From Microbacterium sp. 1S1 (GTDB taxonomy: Bacteria > Actinomycetota > Actinomycetes > Actinomycetales > Microbacteriaceae): a stretch of 64,000 bases of DNA. Both the position numbers and the translations under genes were made by a program. This document shows, piece by piece, positions 50,116-59,000 of the stretch. The stretch lies in assembly GCF_008271365.1 (NCBI RefSeq), contig NZ_CP043430.1:248001-312000 (forward strand), given 5' to 3'. The notes under the pieces are model-generated. The model did not search any database. It saw only the letters and a program-made list of their open reading frames with translations, and was not told the origin of the DNA. Within the stretch, counting starts at the first letter, position 1; each line of letters begins with the position of its first letter.

Positions 50116-50450
50116 CGCCCTGCCGCTCCGCCGCGGTCGAGGATATCCACGGCGAGACCGGGTGATGCGGCGGCGAGACGCTCGTCGTTCGTCCACGGCT
50201 CCGTGCACCCGGACAGCTGGGCAGCGGCGAGGTGCAGCGCGTCGGGGGTCTTCAGCCCGGAGTCGGCCCACTCGACGAGGAGGCGTCCGCTCCGCAGCGT
50301 GACGACGGACCCGATGGGGACCAGGCGGGCGACCGGAGTGCCCCGCTTCGTGATGACGACGTCCTCTCCCGCCTGGGACGCGGCGATCAGGCGCGAGAGG
50401 TTGTTGCGCGCCTCCAGAACGTTCTGGAGGGAGATGACGCCATTCCCGCC
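50112..50450 (-). pseudogene. Decayed VapBC-type toxin-antitoxin: antitoxin fused to the tail of a PIN toxin
   Basis: Too degraded for a start codon, but one frame reads VISLQNVLEARNNLSRLI then AGEDVVITKRGTPVARLVP, a Phd-type antitoxin nearly complete at its N-terminus. It runs directly into KTPDALHLAAAQLSGC and WTNDERLAAASPGLAVDIL, the C-terminal third of a VapC PIN nuclease with the final Asp. An internal deletion has joined the two genes in frame, removing the antitoxin tail and most of the toxin. Stop at 50114-50112. Confidence 0.7.
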
Positions 50451-50466
50451 AGGAACATGTCGTTCT

Positions 50467-51504
50467 TCACCTGGCGGTCACCCCGGCCGCGAGCTCGGCG
50501 AAGACCTCCGCGGCGGTCGTCCCGCGGGCGAGCGGGGCGGCCTGCCCCATCCACAGCGACTGCAGCTCGCCGAGATCCTGCTCCCCCGCAGCCGCGCGGA
50601 ACCGTCCCGTGAGCCAGTTCTGCATCGGGAACGGCGCGATGGTGCCGCTCGCCTCGATCGCGCGGACGGCGCGGTTGCGGGCGCCGCGGGCGAGGCGTCC
50701 GCTCATCGCCGTGGTCAGCACGGTCTCGTCGGCAGCGGTGCTCCGGATGGCGTCGCGGTGCGCGGCCGTCGCGGCGGACTCGGCGGTCGCGAGGAACGCC
50801 GTCCCCGCCTGCACGCCGGAGGCACCGAGGGCGAAGGCCGCCGCGACCCCGCGGCGGTCCGCGATGCCGCCGGCGGCGATGACCGGCACGTCGACCGCGT
50901 CCACGACCTGCGGTACGAGCGCGACGGTGCCGACCAGCGAGTCGCTCGCGGGGCGCAGGAAGGACACGCGGTGCCCCGCGGCCTCGGCTCCCGAGGCGAC
51001 GACCGCATCGACTCCGGCCTCGGCGAGCGCGACCGCTTCGGCGACCGTAGTGGCGGTGCCGACGACCCGGATGCCGCGGTCGTGCGCCTCGGCGACGAGA
51101 GCGGCGGACGGCACACCGAACACGACGCTCAGCACGGCCGGGGCGACCTCCCACACCGCGTCCAGCTGCTCGTCGAGATCGGGCAGGTAGCGCTCAGGGC
51201 GGGCGGGCACCGGAACGCCGACGGCCTCGTAGAACGGCTCCAGCGCCTGCGCGAAGATCGCGTGCTGCGGGTTCGGCACGGCCTCGTCGCCGAGGGGCAG
51301 CCAGATGTTCAGGGCGAAGGGCCGATCGGTGGCGCGGTGCAGCTCGGCCCCGACCGATCGGATCCGGTCGCCGTCGTAGCCGTACAGCCCGTACGAGCCC
51401 AGCCCGCCGGCTTCGCTCACCGCCGCCGTCAGCGTCACCGACGAGCTGCCGCCGAACGGTCCCAGTACGATCGGATGCTCGACTCCCAGAAGTTCTGTCG
51501 CCAT
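50467..51504 (-). CDS. Nitronate monooxygenase-like FMN protein
   Basis: 345 aa. TIM barrel of the NMO/2-nitropropane dioxygenase family: IVLGPFGGSSSVTLTAAVSEAGGLG at the start, the FMN site ASGAEAAGHR (usual catalytic His at the end), and PVIAAGGIADRRGVAAAFALGASGVQAGTAFL cut short here as AAGGIADRRG. It oxidises nitronates or acts on a related substrate. ATG six bases after TACCGT. The decayed TA remnant lies just downstream. Confidence 0.85.
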   Translation of the reverse strand: MATELLGVEHPIVLGPFGGSSSVTLTAAVSEAGGLGSYGLYGYDGDRIRSVGAELHRATDRPFALNIWLPLGDEAVPNPQHAIFAQALEPFYEAVGVPVPARPERYLPDLDEQLDAVWEVAPAVLSVVFGVPSAALVAEAHDRGIRVVGTATTVAEAVALAEAGVDAVVASGAEAAGHRVSFLRPASDSLVGTVALVPQVVDAVDVPVIAAGGIADRRGVAAAFALGASGVQAGTAFLATAESAATAAHRDAIRSTAADETVLTTAMSGRLARGARNRAVRAIEASGTIAPFPMQNWLTGRFRAAAGEQDLGELQSLWMGQAAPLARGTTAAEVFAELAAGVTAR

Positions 51505-51549
51505 ACCCCGACGGTACGCCCTCGATTCGTCCCGGTGGCTCGTGAGGCA

Positions 51550-51571
51550 GCCCCGATACCGTGATCGGGGC
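51550..51571. promoter_or_regulatory. Perfect dyad between divergent promoters
   Basis: GCCCCGAT-N6-ATCGGGGC between the nitronate monooxygenase and DUF6412 genes, close to both leaderless -10 boxes. Candidate operator or shared control hairpin. Confidence 0.45.
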
Positions 51572-51596
51572 GACTCGAACGGGGTAAGCTCGCGGC

Positions 51597-51869
51597 ATGA
51601 GCGAGTGGTTCGGGCGGATGCTCGGCTTCGTCGCGACCGCTCTCGGTCTCGTGACGATGCCGGATGCCGCCGCGCTCGGCCTCGCCATCGCGCTGCTCGC
51701 CGTCACCGTCCTCACGCTCGCGGTCGTGCTGAGCGTGCGCCACCAGGCCTCCGCCGACGCCCCGCACCCGTTGCGGGCGATCGATGTCGGAACGCTCCTC
51801 CCGCAGAGCGATCCGGATGCCGCCGGACACCCGCGTCCGCGAGCGCCGGGAGTCGCGACCGCCGCGTAG
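51597..51869 (+). CDS. DUF6412 small membrane protein
   Basis: 90 aa. One Ala/Leu-rich hydrophobic region, enough for two short helices (about residues 8-50), then a Pro/Asp tail. Matches the small DUF6412 proteins that precede YidC-like genes in actinobacteria. ATG six bases after TAAGCT (51585-51590). It lies 63 bases upstream of the YidC-like gene and probably shares its transcript. Function unknown. Confidence 0.72.
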   Translation: MSEWFGRMLGFVATALGLVTMPDAAALGLAIALLAVTVLTLAVVLSVRHQASADAPHPLRAIDVGTLLPQSDPDAAGHPRPRAPGVATAA

Positions 51870-51932
51870 TCCGTTCACCCGGGACCGCGCGGCCTTCGCC
51901 GACCCTTCCCGACCTCTTCGAACGGATATCCC

Positions 51933-52694
51933 GTGGACATCTTCGCCTTCCCTCCCCTCGCCGCGCTCCTGGACGCCGCCTATGGCGCCCTGAACGGCCT
52001 CTCCACCCTTCTCGAACCCCTCGCCGGCTCCTCCGCCGCCGCCCTCGCCGTGGTCCTCGTCACCCTCCTCGTGCGCGCCCTCCTCATCCCCGTCGGCATC
52101 TCCCAGGCCCGGGCCGAACAGACCAGGGCCCGCCTCGCGCCGAAGCTGCGCGCGCTGCAGCAGCGCCACCGGAAGAACCCGGAGCGCCTGCAGCAGGAGA
52201 TGATGGCGCTCTACCGGGCCGAGAACACCTCGCCCTTCGCGGGGATGCTGCCCGTGCTGGCGCAGGCACCCGTCGTGGGACTGCTGTACACCCTGTTCCT
52301 GCGACCGGAGATCGCCGGACACCCGAACGAGCTCCTCACCCACGACCTCTTCGGCGCTCCGCTCGGCACGAGTCTCGTGTCGGCGCTGTTCGGCGGCACG
52401 GCGACCCCCGCGACCTTCGCGGTCTTCGGCGCGCTGCTGGCCGTGATGATCGTCACCGCCGAGGTCACCCGCCGGGTGTTCCGTCCGGTCCCCGTCGAGG
52501 GCGACGACTCCCCGCTCAGCTCCCCCGGCATGCTCCGGACGATGTCGGCGCTGCACTACCTCACCGCGGTCTTCGCGGCCTTCGTGCCCCTGGCCGCCGC
52601 GCTCTACCTCACGGTCACGGTGGTGTGGACCCTCGTGCAGCGGGTGATCCTGCGCCGCCGTTACCCGCTGCCGCAGGTGGCCGCCCGGGCGTGA
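51933..52694 (+). CDS. YidC/Oxa1-family membrane insertase paralogue
   Basis: 253 aa, five membrane helices. Conserved stretch VVLVTLLVRALLIPVGISQARAE, the Arg in helix 1 that forms the hydrophilic groove, then a basic coiled loop (LRALQQRHRKNPERLQQEMMALYR) and GMLPVLAQAPVVGLLYTLF. It lacks the long basic C-terminal tail of ribosome-binding YidC. The position with DUF6412, far from the usual rpmH/rnpA locus, suggests an extra copy. GTG start. Confidence 0.82.
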   Translation: MDIFAFPPLAALLDAAYGALNGLSTLLEPLAGSSAAALAVVLVTLLVRALLIPVGISQARAEQTRARLAPKLRALQQRHRKNPERLQQEMMALYRAENTSPFAGMLPVLAQAPVVGLLYTLFLRPEIAGHPNELLTHDLFGAPLGTSLVSALFGGTATPATFAVFGALLAVMIVTAEVTRRVFRPVPVEGDDSPLSSPGMLRTMSALHYLTAVFAAFVPLAAALYLTVTVVWTLVQRVILRRRYPLPQVAARA

Positions 52695-52716
52695 GAGTCG
52701 CCCGACCGGAGGAGCG

Positions 52717-53634
52717 TCAGTCGGGAAGCGGGATCGGAGCGGTGAACGGGCCCGCGGCACCGCCGTCCCTCCGGTCGCGGCGCACGCCGAGCGTCGTCCC
52801 CACGCTCGCCGCGATCACGAGCGCCACCGCGAGCAGCCGCAACGGCGTGGCGTCCTGTCCGAGGATGAGCCACCCGGCGAGGGTCGCGAACGCCGGCTCG
52901 AGGCTCAGCAGCACCCCGAACACCCGCTGCGGGAGTCGTCGGAGCGCCGCGAGCTCGAAGCTGTACGGGATGACGGACGACAGCACCGCTGTGACCGCCG
53001 CAAGCAGGAGGAGCTGCGGGTCCAGCGCCACCGTCGCCGCCGCGGGCACACCCACGGGGATGAGGAGCACCGCCGCGACGACCAGTCCCATCGCGAGGCC
53101 GCTGCTGCCGGGGATGAGGGCGCCGACCCGAGCGCTCATCCGGATGTACATGACCCAGAATCCTGCCGCGATGAGGATGAAGACCACTCCGAGAGGGTCG
53201 AGGGGGTCGGCGCCGACGAGGCCGTCCACGCCCAGCAGCGTCATCCCGACCAGGGCGACGCCCACCCAGACCGCATCGGCGAGACGACGGGTCAGCACGG
53301 CGGCGAGCACGAGCGGACCGAGGAACTCGATGGCCACGGCGGGCCCCAGGGGGATGCGGTCGATGGCGGCGTAGAAGAACCCGTTCATCGCAGCCAACGA
53401 GACCCCGAACAGCACGGCGGCGAGCCATTGGGACCGGGTCCACGCCCGGGGCCGGGGCCGCACGATGACGAGGAGCAACAGCGCGGCGATCGCGACGCGG
53501 AGCGACGTCACACCCCACGGGCCGAGGACGGGGAAGAGCTGCGCGGCCACCGCGGCGCCGAAGGGCAGCGAGAGGCAGGATCCGATGACGAGCGCGACGC
53601 CCGCGAGGGGTCCGGTTGCCGCGGGTCTCTGCAC
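52717..53634 (-). CDS. EamA/RhtA-like transporter
   Basis: 305 aa with ten membrane helices in two EamA repeats. Blocks such as GPWGVTSLRVAIAALLLL, NGFFYAAIDRIPLGPAVAIEFLGPL and YSFELAALRRLPQRVFGVLLSLEPAFA are typical of the RhtA branch, exporters of threonine, homoserine or related metabolites. GTG start six bases after TAAGCT. Convergent with the YidC-like gene. Substrate unknown. Confidence 0.85.
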   Translation of the reverse strand: MQRPAATGPLAGVALVIGSCLSLPFGAAVAAQLFPVLGPWGVTSLRVAIAALLLLVIVRPRPRAWTRSQWLAAVLFGVSLAAMNGFFYAAIDRIPLGPAVAIEFLGPLVLAAVLTRRLADAVWVGVALVGMTLLGVDGLVGADPLDPLGVVFILIAAGFWVMYIRMSARVGALIPGSSGLAMGLVVAAVLLIPVGVPAAATVALDPQLLLLAAVTAVLSSVIPYSFELAALRRLPQRVFGVLLSLEPAFATLAGWLILGQDATPLRLLAVALVIAASVGTTLGVRRDRRDGGAAGPFTAPIPLPD

Positions 53635-53693
53635 CAGACAAGCTTAGGCGGCGGGGCCCCGCCTCCCCGCCGCCTTCGCCGTCCTTCCGCGGA

Positions 53694-54593
53694 TCAGAGC
53701 GGCTTGCCGCCCGTCACCGCGAGCACCGCGCCGGACACGTACGACGACTCCGCCGAGGCGAGGTAGACGTAGGCTCCGGCGAGTTCTGCGGGCTGCCCGG
53801 CGCGACCGAGCGGGGTGTCCTGCCCGAACGTCTCCAGGCGCTCCGGGCCCCAGCCCGTCGCGGGGATCAACGGCGTCCAGATCGGTCCGGGGGCGACGGC
53901 GTTGACGCGCACCCCGCGCGGCCCTGCCTCCTCCGCGAGCGCCTTGACGAACGCGACCTGGGCGGCCTTCGTCATGGCGTAGTCGATGAGCCCCGGCGAG
54001 GGCTGTGCGGACTGCACGGACGAGGTCACGATGATGCTGGATCCGGGCTCGAGATCCGGGAACGCGGCCCGGGCCGAGAACACGAGGCCGGCGAGGTTCG
54101 TGTCGAACACCCGACGCATCTTCTCGGTGTCGAGGTTCTCGAAGCCGTCGATGTCGTGCTGATAGGCCGCGTTGAGGACCAGCACGTCGAGGCCGCCGAG
54201 CTCGGTACGCGCGCGATGCACGGCATCCGTCGCGAACGCCTCCTCGCGGACGTCGCCGGGGATGCTGACACCTGTCCGTCCGGCCTCGCGGACGATCGCG
54301 AGCGTCTCCTCCGCGTCCTCCTGCTCCTCCGGCATGTGCACGATGGCCACGTCGGCGCCTTCGCGGGCGAAGGCGATGGCGACGGCCCGCCCGATACCCG
54401 AGTCACCGCCGGTGATGAGCGCACGCCGCCCCTCCAGTCGGCCGTGGCCGACGTACGACTGTTCGCCGTGGTCCGGCTCCGGGGTGGTCTTCTCGGTGAG
54501 CCCCGGCTGGTCCTGGCTCTGCGCCGGGAACCCGTCCTCGTGGTGGGCGTGCCGGGGGTCGGTGAGGCCGCCGTCGCGAGTGGTGTCGGTCAT
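53694..54593 (-). CDS. SDR oxidoreductase with a long N-terminal extension
   Basis: 299 aa. Hydrophilic N-terminal 50 residues, then TGGDSGIGRA, VLNAAYQH in place of NNAG, catalytic Ser in VTSSVQSA and YAMTKAA with Tyr-x3-Lys, and GAVLAVTGGKPL at the end. The long lead and PLGRAGQP motif match YghA/YhdF-type dehydrogenases often linked to general stress. GGAGCGG-like site before the ATG. Substrate unknown. Confidence 0.85.
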   Translation of the reverse strand: MTDTTRDGGLTDPRHAHHEDGFPAQSQDQPGLTEKTTPEPDHGEQSYVGHGRLEGRRALITGGDSGIGRAVAIAFAREGADVAIVHMPEEQEDAEETLAIVREAGRTGVSIPGDVREEAFATDAVHRARTELGGLDVLVLNAAYQHDIDGFENLDTEKMRRVFDTNLAGLVFSARAAFPDLEPGSSIIVTSSVQSAQPSPGLIDYAMTKAAQVAFVKALAEEAGPRGVRVNAVAPGPIWTPLIPATGWGPERLETFGQDTPLGRAGQPAELAGAYVYLASAESSYVSGAVLAVTGGKPL

Positions 54594-54705
54594 ATCCGCT
54601 CCTCCTGGGTCGTGGGGCTGTCGATCAGGTCATGATCGAGCCTCGCGGGTGGGAGGGACGGACGGCAGGGGGTTGACAGCCCGACGTCCTGCGCGGACCC
54701 TCTGC

Positions 54706-55047
54706 TCAGCCGGCTCCGGGGTGATCTCCGTGCCCGGGCGGCTCCGCCCCCTCGGCAGGCTCGGGCACCAGGTACAGGCCGGCGGGGGCGTTCGCCGTGA
54801 ACGCGAGGGCCTCGACCCAGGCACGATTGACGGCCGGCTGCCGGCTGCCGAAGTACTTGAAGACGAGGGAGCTCCCCGGCTGGATCCACACGGTGGTCCT
54901 GCCGCCGCCGACGCTGGCGTCCTCACGCCAGCTGAACGGGAACGGCTCGCCGCGACGCAGCTTCGCCGTGATGACGAGTTGCAGGTGCGTGAGCGCCCGA
55001 TCCTCGATCTCGGTCTTCACGCTGCCTTCGTAGATGAACTTGCCCAT
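54706..55047 (-). CDS. DUF7882-like small protein
   Basis: 113 aa, beta-rich: MGKFIYEGSVKTEIEDRALTH at the start, PFSWREDASVGGGRTTVWI in the middle and a Pro/Gly-rich tail. Close relatives in actinobacteria carry the misleading label ATP-dependent DNA ligase, though no ligase motif (KxDG) is present. GAGGAG precedes the ATG at 55047. Divergent from the FHA gene. Function unknown. Confidence 0.6.
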   Translation of the reverse strand: MGKFIYEGSVKTEIEDRALTHLQLVITAKLRRGEPFPFSWREDASVGGGRTTVWIQPGSSLVFKYFGSRQPAVNRAWVEALAFTANAPAGLYLVPEPAEGAEPPGHGDHPGAG

Positions 55048-55224
55048 CGGGTGATGCTCCTCGGTCGGATGCGCGTCAGCCCGGCGCACAGCGCCGGCAT
55101 CGGCCTCTATGGGAAGAGCGTATTCCCTTCGCCGGGGCGGACGACAAATCGCGAAGTCAAGCCCCTGCGCACGATCCGCACGCGAGCTAGCCTCGAATCA
55201 TCGACACCCGAGGAGGGCACCGCC

Positions 55225-55758
55225 ATGACTGAACGCCACATCGACGACCGTCCCGAGGAGGGCTACACGCCCGGCACCACCCACGCCGAGCGCGGTGCGG
55301 GCAACCCGCGACTGCGCGTGCGGCGCGACGACGAGCGCACGGAGTTCGCGCTCGACATGGAGGAGGTCCGCATCGGATCGGCCGCCGGGAACGAGCTGCG
55401 CCTCGCCGACACCGAGCCCGTCCACGCGACGGTGGTGCACGACGACCGCGACGAGTACGTGGTGACCCTGCACGCCGACGGCGAGATGAACTCCAACCCC
55501 GACGCCGACGCGACCCACCCCGGCGAGCGCACGGAGACGCTGCGTACCGGATCGCGTTTCACGGTCGGCCCGTGGGAGCTGGTCTTCGCCCGCGAGGAGT
55601 TCGCCGACCACGGCCGTCCCTTCGGTGGACGCCAGGGCGGCGAGTACTCCGACCAGCCGCTGCAGGAGGCGCGTCCGGGCTACGACGCCGACGACGAGCG
55701 GCTGTCGCAGGCCGACGTCAACGACGAGCGGTCTCAGTCGGATTCCAAGGCCGACTGA
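55225..55758 (+). CDS. FHA-domain-like protein
   Basis: 177 aa, acidic and soluble. Residues about 30-120 look like an FHA fold: RIGSAAGNELRLAD, then VHATVVHDDRDEYVV, where the Arg, Ser and His positions would read phosphothreonine. Flanks are Asp/Glu/Arg-rich and disordered. GAGGAGG precedes the ATG. No kinase gene lies nearby. It overlaps the 3' end of the convergent DUF6766 gene by 25 bases. Moderate confidence in the fold. Confidence 0.65.
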   Translation: MTERHIDDRPEEGYTPGTTHAERGAGNPRLRVRRDDERTEFALDMEEVRIGSAAGNELRLADTEPVHATVVHDDRDEYVVTLHADGEMNSNPDADATHPGERTETLRTGSRFTVGPWELVFAREEFADHGRPFGGRQGGEYSDQPLQEARPGYDADDERLSQADVNDERSQSDSKAD

Positions 55759-56417
55759 TGGTGCGGGGTGCCGACGGGCTTCGACTCCGCTGAACCCCGC
55801 TGGCGGAGGTAGATCGCGAACGCGACCATCGTCCCGACCGCGAGGAACTCGGACTGCCAGTTCTGCAGCGTGCGGTCCCAGAAATCGGAGCTGGTCACGT
55901 AGTCGCCCCAGGTGATCGCGGCGAGGCCGTGCATCGCGTTCTCCTCGTTCATGACGACCGTCCCGGCGAGCGACTGCGCGAACCAGGACAGCACGAACAC
56001 CGCCCCCATCACGATCAGAAGCGAATTGCCGAACACGGCGGTCCGCCAGCCGCCCGCCCGGGCCCACCGCGGGGAGTCCGGGCGGGCGTGCGTGCCGACG
56101 AGCTGATCGGCGTCATCGCCCGGCCCTTCGTCGCCGGGTTTTTTCGACTCCGGCGACCCCTTCTGCACGAACCAGATCGTCGCCGCGATGAAGAGGAAGA
56201 ACTGCAGGAACTCCGACTGCCAGTTCTCCGCGACGTCGACCGCGAAGTCCGACGACCAGACGAAGTCGAGGAAGCCGATGGCCGGCTGTCCGTGGTCGAG
56301 GAGTTCGTCGTTGTTTCGCAGGAAGCCGGCGATGGATTGACCGACCAGCGCCAGGAGGAAGAGCGCGAGGAAGAAGAGACTGAGGGCGTGATCCTTGATG
56401 CGCGCGTTCACGGTCAT
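55734..56417 (-). CDS. DUF6766 membrane protein with an internal repeat
   Basis: 227 aa with four membrane helices in two similar halves: each half contains SSDF, then NWQSEFL, then a helix ending in a Gly-Ser pair (FVQKGSPES and LRQRGSAES). This internal duplication suggests a pseudo-two-fold membrane protein. Its ATG overlaps the stop of the 37-codon gene upstream (ATGA). Matches DUF6766; function unknown. Confidence 0.75.
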   Translation of the reverse strand: MTVNARIKDHALSLFFLALFLLALVGQSIAGFLRNNDELLDHGQPAIGFLDFVWSSDFAVDVAENWQSEFLQFFLFIAATIWFVQKGSPESKKPGDEGPGDDADQLVGTHARPDSPRWARAGGWRTAVFGNSLLIVMGAVFVLSWFAQSLAGTVVMNEENAMHGLAAITWGDYVTSSDFWDRTLQNWQSEFLAVGTMVAFAIYLRQRGSAESKPVGTPHHQSALESD

Positions 56418-56527
56418 CGACCTCCCAGCGGCAGTCCGATCATGACGGCCAGGCCGACGGCGATGATCCCCGCCCAGATCCAGAAGATCGTCCGCATTCC
56501 CGCGGTGTCCCGTGCATCCTCCGACAT
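56414..56527 (-). CDS. 37-residue single-helix membrane peptide
   Basis: MSEDARDTAGMRTIFWIWAG begins the peptide; one membrane helix fills residues 13-33. GGAGGAGGAC lies upstream at a normal distance, and its stop overlaps the start of the DUF6766 gene (ATGA), so it is a real coupled partner rather than a chance frame. A Met six codons upstream (56545) is the alternative start. Confidence 0.6.
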   Translation of the reverse strand: MSEDARDTAGMRTIFWIWAGIIAVGLAVMIGLPLGGR

Positions 56528-56679
56528 TTCCCTGTCCTCCTCCATGGTCCGACTCCCTCGACGTTGGCGTCGGCGACCGCGGTGATCCAGGGGCTTGACG
56601 CGGGTGCCTTTGTCAATCCCCTGCGCCTGTCTCGAAGCGGGACCGTAGCGTGGGACGGACCCGATGAGAGGAGCGCCCG

Positions 56680-57189
56680 ATGACCGCACCGAACGACACC
56701 CCCGACCTGGACCGCCTCGGCGAGCTCGCCCGCACCAGAGGCCTGCGCGTGAGCGTGGCGGAGTCGCTGACGTCCGGGCGGCTCGCCAACACGATCGGCG
56801 CGGGCGAGGGGGCATCGGGGTGGTTCGCCGGGGGCATCGTGGCCTACTTCACCGAGGTGAAGGAGCGTGTGCTGGGCCTGACGCCGGGGACCGACCCCAC
56901 ATCGGCGGCCTGCGCCGAGCAGCTTGCCGTGGGGGCACGCGCGCTCTTCGACGCGGACATCTGCGTCTCGACGACGGGCGTGGGCGGGCCGGGGCCCGAG
57001 GGCGGTCACCCGGCGGGAACGGTGTACCTCGGCTGGGCGACCGCTGACGACGCGGGGCACCGCCGACTCGCGCTGACCGGCGATCCGGACGAGATCCTGT
57101 CCGCGAGCGTCGATGCCGCGGTGCGGCTGCTCGCCTTCCACGCCGAGGGGCTGCACCCCGCGGGCCCTCGGCGCAGCGGCTCCGACTGA
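56680..57189 (+). CDS. CinA-family nicotinamide-nucleotide amidohydrolase
   Basis: 169 aa, the stand-alone CinA C-terminal (PncC) domain. Motifs VAESLTSGRLANTIGAGEGASGWFAGGIVAYF, cut here as VAESLTSGRL, then STTGVGGPGPEGG and GTVYLGWA. The Ser in SLTSG is the expected catalytic residue for deamidation of NMN to nicotinate mononucleotide. The competence-associated N-terminal domain is absent. GAGAGGAG precedes the ATG. Single gene. Confidence 0.9.
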   Translation: MTAPNDTPDLDRLGELARTRGLRVSVAESLTSGRLANTIGAGEGASGWFAGGIVAYFTEVKERVLGLTPGTDPTSAACAEQLAVGARALFDADICVSTTGVGGPGPEGGHPAGTVYLGWATADDAGHRRLALTGDPDEILSASVDAAVRLLAFHAEGLHPAGPRRSGSD

Positions 57190-57193
57190 GCGG

Positions 57194-58282
57194 TCAGCGC
57201 CCCGGCACGAGACCGACGCGGAGGGGCGCTCCCGGGGCGGCGGCCTCGACGAAGGCGGCGTCGATGTCGGCGAGCGCCCGCACGGAGCCGACCGCCTCGC
57301 TGAACGGGTAGGCACGACCACGTCCCGCGAGAAACGCGACGGCCGCGGCGAGATCATCCGCGCCGTAGTTGTGGACGCCTGCGACGGTGATGAGCCGGCG
57401 GACGAGGTCTTCCGCGTCCAGAGGCAGCGGGGGCGCGGGGAAGACGCTCCCGACGAGCACGACCGTACCGCCGACGGCGACGCCACCGAGCGCCTCCTCC
57501 ACAGCGTGCCCTGACGCCTCGATCACGACATCGGGTTCTCGCTCGATCACCGTGGCGCCGAAGCGGGATGCGAAGGCACGGCGATCTGCGTCGGGATCGA
57601 GCACCTCGACGACGGCGCCACGCTCCGCGGCGATCGCGGCGGCACAGATGCCCACCAGTCCGGCACCGTGGATGCGCACCGCAGCACCGTCGAGGTCGAT
57701 GTCGCGCGCGGCCCGCTCGACGGCGGCCCAGGCGGTCGCGGTGGCACAGGATGCCGGCGCCAGTACCGCGGCGGGCAGTGCCTCCGGTACCCGCGCGATG
57801 GTCGTCCCCGCGCGCAGCTGCACATGACTGGCGAAAGCTCCCGTGAGGTCGCCGTGCGCGCCGACGCGATCGTGACCGTACTTGCCGAGGTCGCGGCACT
57901 TCTGACCGAGACCGCGACGACAGCGGTCGCAGGTGCCGCACGAGACCGTGACGGACCACACCACGCGGTCACCGATCCGCAGCGGCGTGCCGTCCGCGGC
58001 CTCGGCGCCGTCGTCGCCCATCGCGATCACCCGACCGACGCTCTCGTGTCCGAGGACGAGCGGCACCGGAGCCGCCCGACGACCCTGCACGGTGTGCACG
58101 TCCGAGCCGCAGACGGTCGACATCTCGACCGCGACCAGCACGTCCCGGTCGGCGAGCGCGACACCGGGCACGGCGATCGTCTCGTACGGATGGCCCTCGC
58201 CGATCCACACCATCGCGGTCGCGGCCGGGCGCAGGGCGACGTCCCTCCGGTGACCGGGCGGGCGGACCAGCAGCGTTCCCAC
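57194..58282 (-). CDS. Zinc-binding alcohol dehydrogenase of the phosphonate operon
   Basis: 362 aa. MDR fold: TVCGSDVHTVQG with the catalytic Cys, GHESVGRV, a structural zinc loop CGTCDRCRRGLGQKC, and a Rossmann part (HGAGLVGICAAAIA). It resembles the alcohol dehydrogenases placed beside phosphonatase-like genes (TIGR03366 type). The GTG at 58282 follows GAGGG and lies ten bases after the HAD stop. Last gene of the operon. It probably converts an aldehyde or alcohol made upstream. Confidence 0.82.
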   Translation of the reverse strand: MGTLLVRPPGHRRDVALRPAATAMVWIGEGHPYETIAVPGVALADRDVLVAVEMSTVCGSDVHTVQGRRAAPVPLVLGHESVGRVIAMGDDGAEAADGTPLRIGDRVVWSVTVSCGTCDRCRRGLGQKCRDLGKYGHDRVGAHGDLTGAFASHVQLRAGTTIARVPEALPAAVLAPASCATATAWAAVERAARDIDLDGAAVRIHGAGLVGICAAAIAAERGAVVEVLDPDADRRAFASRFGATVIEREPDVVIEASGHAVEEALGGVAVGGTVVLVGSVFPAPPLPLDAEDLVRRLITVAGVHNYGADDLAAAVAFLAGRGRAYPFSEAVGSVRALADIDAAFVEAAAPGAPLRVGLVPGR

Positions 58283-58292
58283 GGCCGGGCCC

Positions 58293-59000
58293 TCAGCGGA
58301 CGCTGACGGCGGAGAGGAGGTCGCGCTGGGCGAGAGCCGCCCGCAGCGCCGTGACGTCCGAGAGCACCGCATGGGCGCCCGCTCCGCTCAGCGCGGCACG
58401 GTCGTGGGCTCCGGTGAGCACCCCTGCGACGAAGCCCGCCCCGGCGCGCCGACCGGACTCGACGTCGCTCACGGTGTCGCCCACGACGGCCACGGCCCGC
58501 ACTGCCGACGTCTGCGTGCGCAGCAGAGCGGTGAGGACGAGGTCGGGCGCCGGGCGCCCGCGGCCGGCGTCCACCGGCGAGAGCGCGAGGTCGATCAGCC
58601 CTCCCCACCCGAGGCCGTCGAGGATCGCCTGCCTGGTGACGGGAGCGAATCCGGTCGTCAGCACCACGGCGAGGCCCGCATCCTTCACGCCCTGGATCGC
58701 GTCCGCTGCACCGGGGATCTCCGCGACCCCTTCCTCCGCGACGATCTCGGCGTAGGCGTCCTCGAATGCCACGGTGGCCGCCTGCGCCGCGGTCGCGTCG
58801 CCGCCGGCGAGGTGGAGGAAGACGTCGAACTTGGACTGCCCCATCGTGTCACGCACGTGGCGGAGGGCCTCATCCCAGGGCATGCGGTCGGTGACGCCGG
58901 TGCGCTCGGCGGCTCGCCGGAACGCCTGCTCCACCACCCCGTCGTCGACGACGGTGGTGCCGGCCATGTCGAGGACGACGAGTTCGATCGGAGTGGTCAT
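58293..59000 (-). CDS. Phosphonatase-like HAD hydrolase
   Basis: 235 aa. HAD superfamily: LVVLDMAGTTVVDDG with the nucleophile Asp and second Asp replaced by Ala-Gly as in phosphonatases, LTTGFAPVTR as motif II, and VVGDTVSDVESGRRAGAG as motif IV. It matches the phosphonatase-like family (TIGR03351 type) found with phosphonate transporters. It probably cleaves the C-P bond of a phosphono-aldehyde made by the FAD enzyme upstream. The ATG overlaps the end of that gene. Confidence 0.82.
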   Translation of the reverse strand: MTTPIELVVLDMAGTTVVDDGVVEQAFRRAAERTGVTDRMPWDEALRHVRDTMGQSKFDVFLHLAGGDATAAQAATVAFEDAYAEIVAEEGVAEIPGAADAIQGVKDAGLAVVLTTGFAPVTRQAILDGLGWGGLIDLALSPVDAGRGRPAPDLVLTALLRTQTSAVRAVAVVGDTVSDVESGRRAGAGFVAGVLTGAHDRAALSGAGAHAVLSDVTALRAALAQRDLLSAVSVR

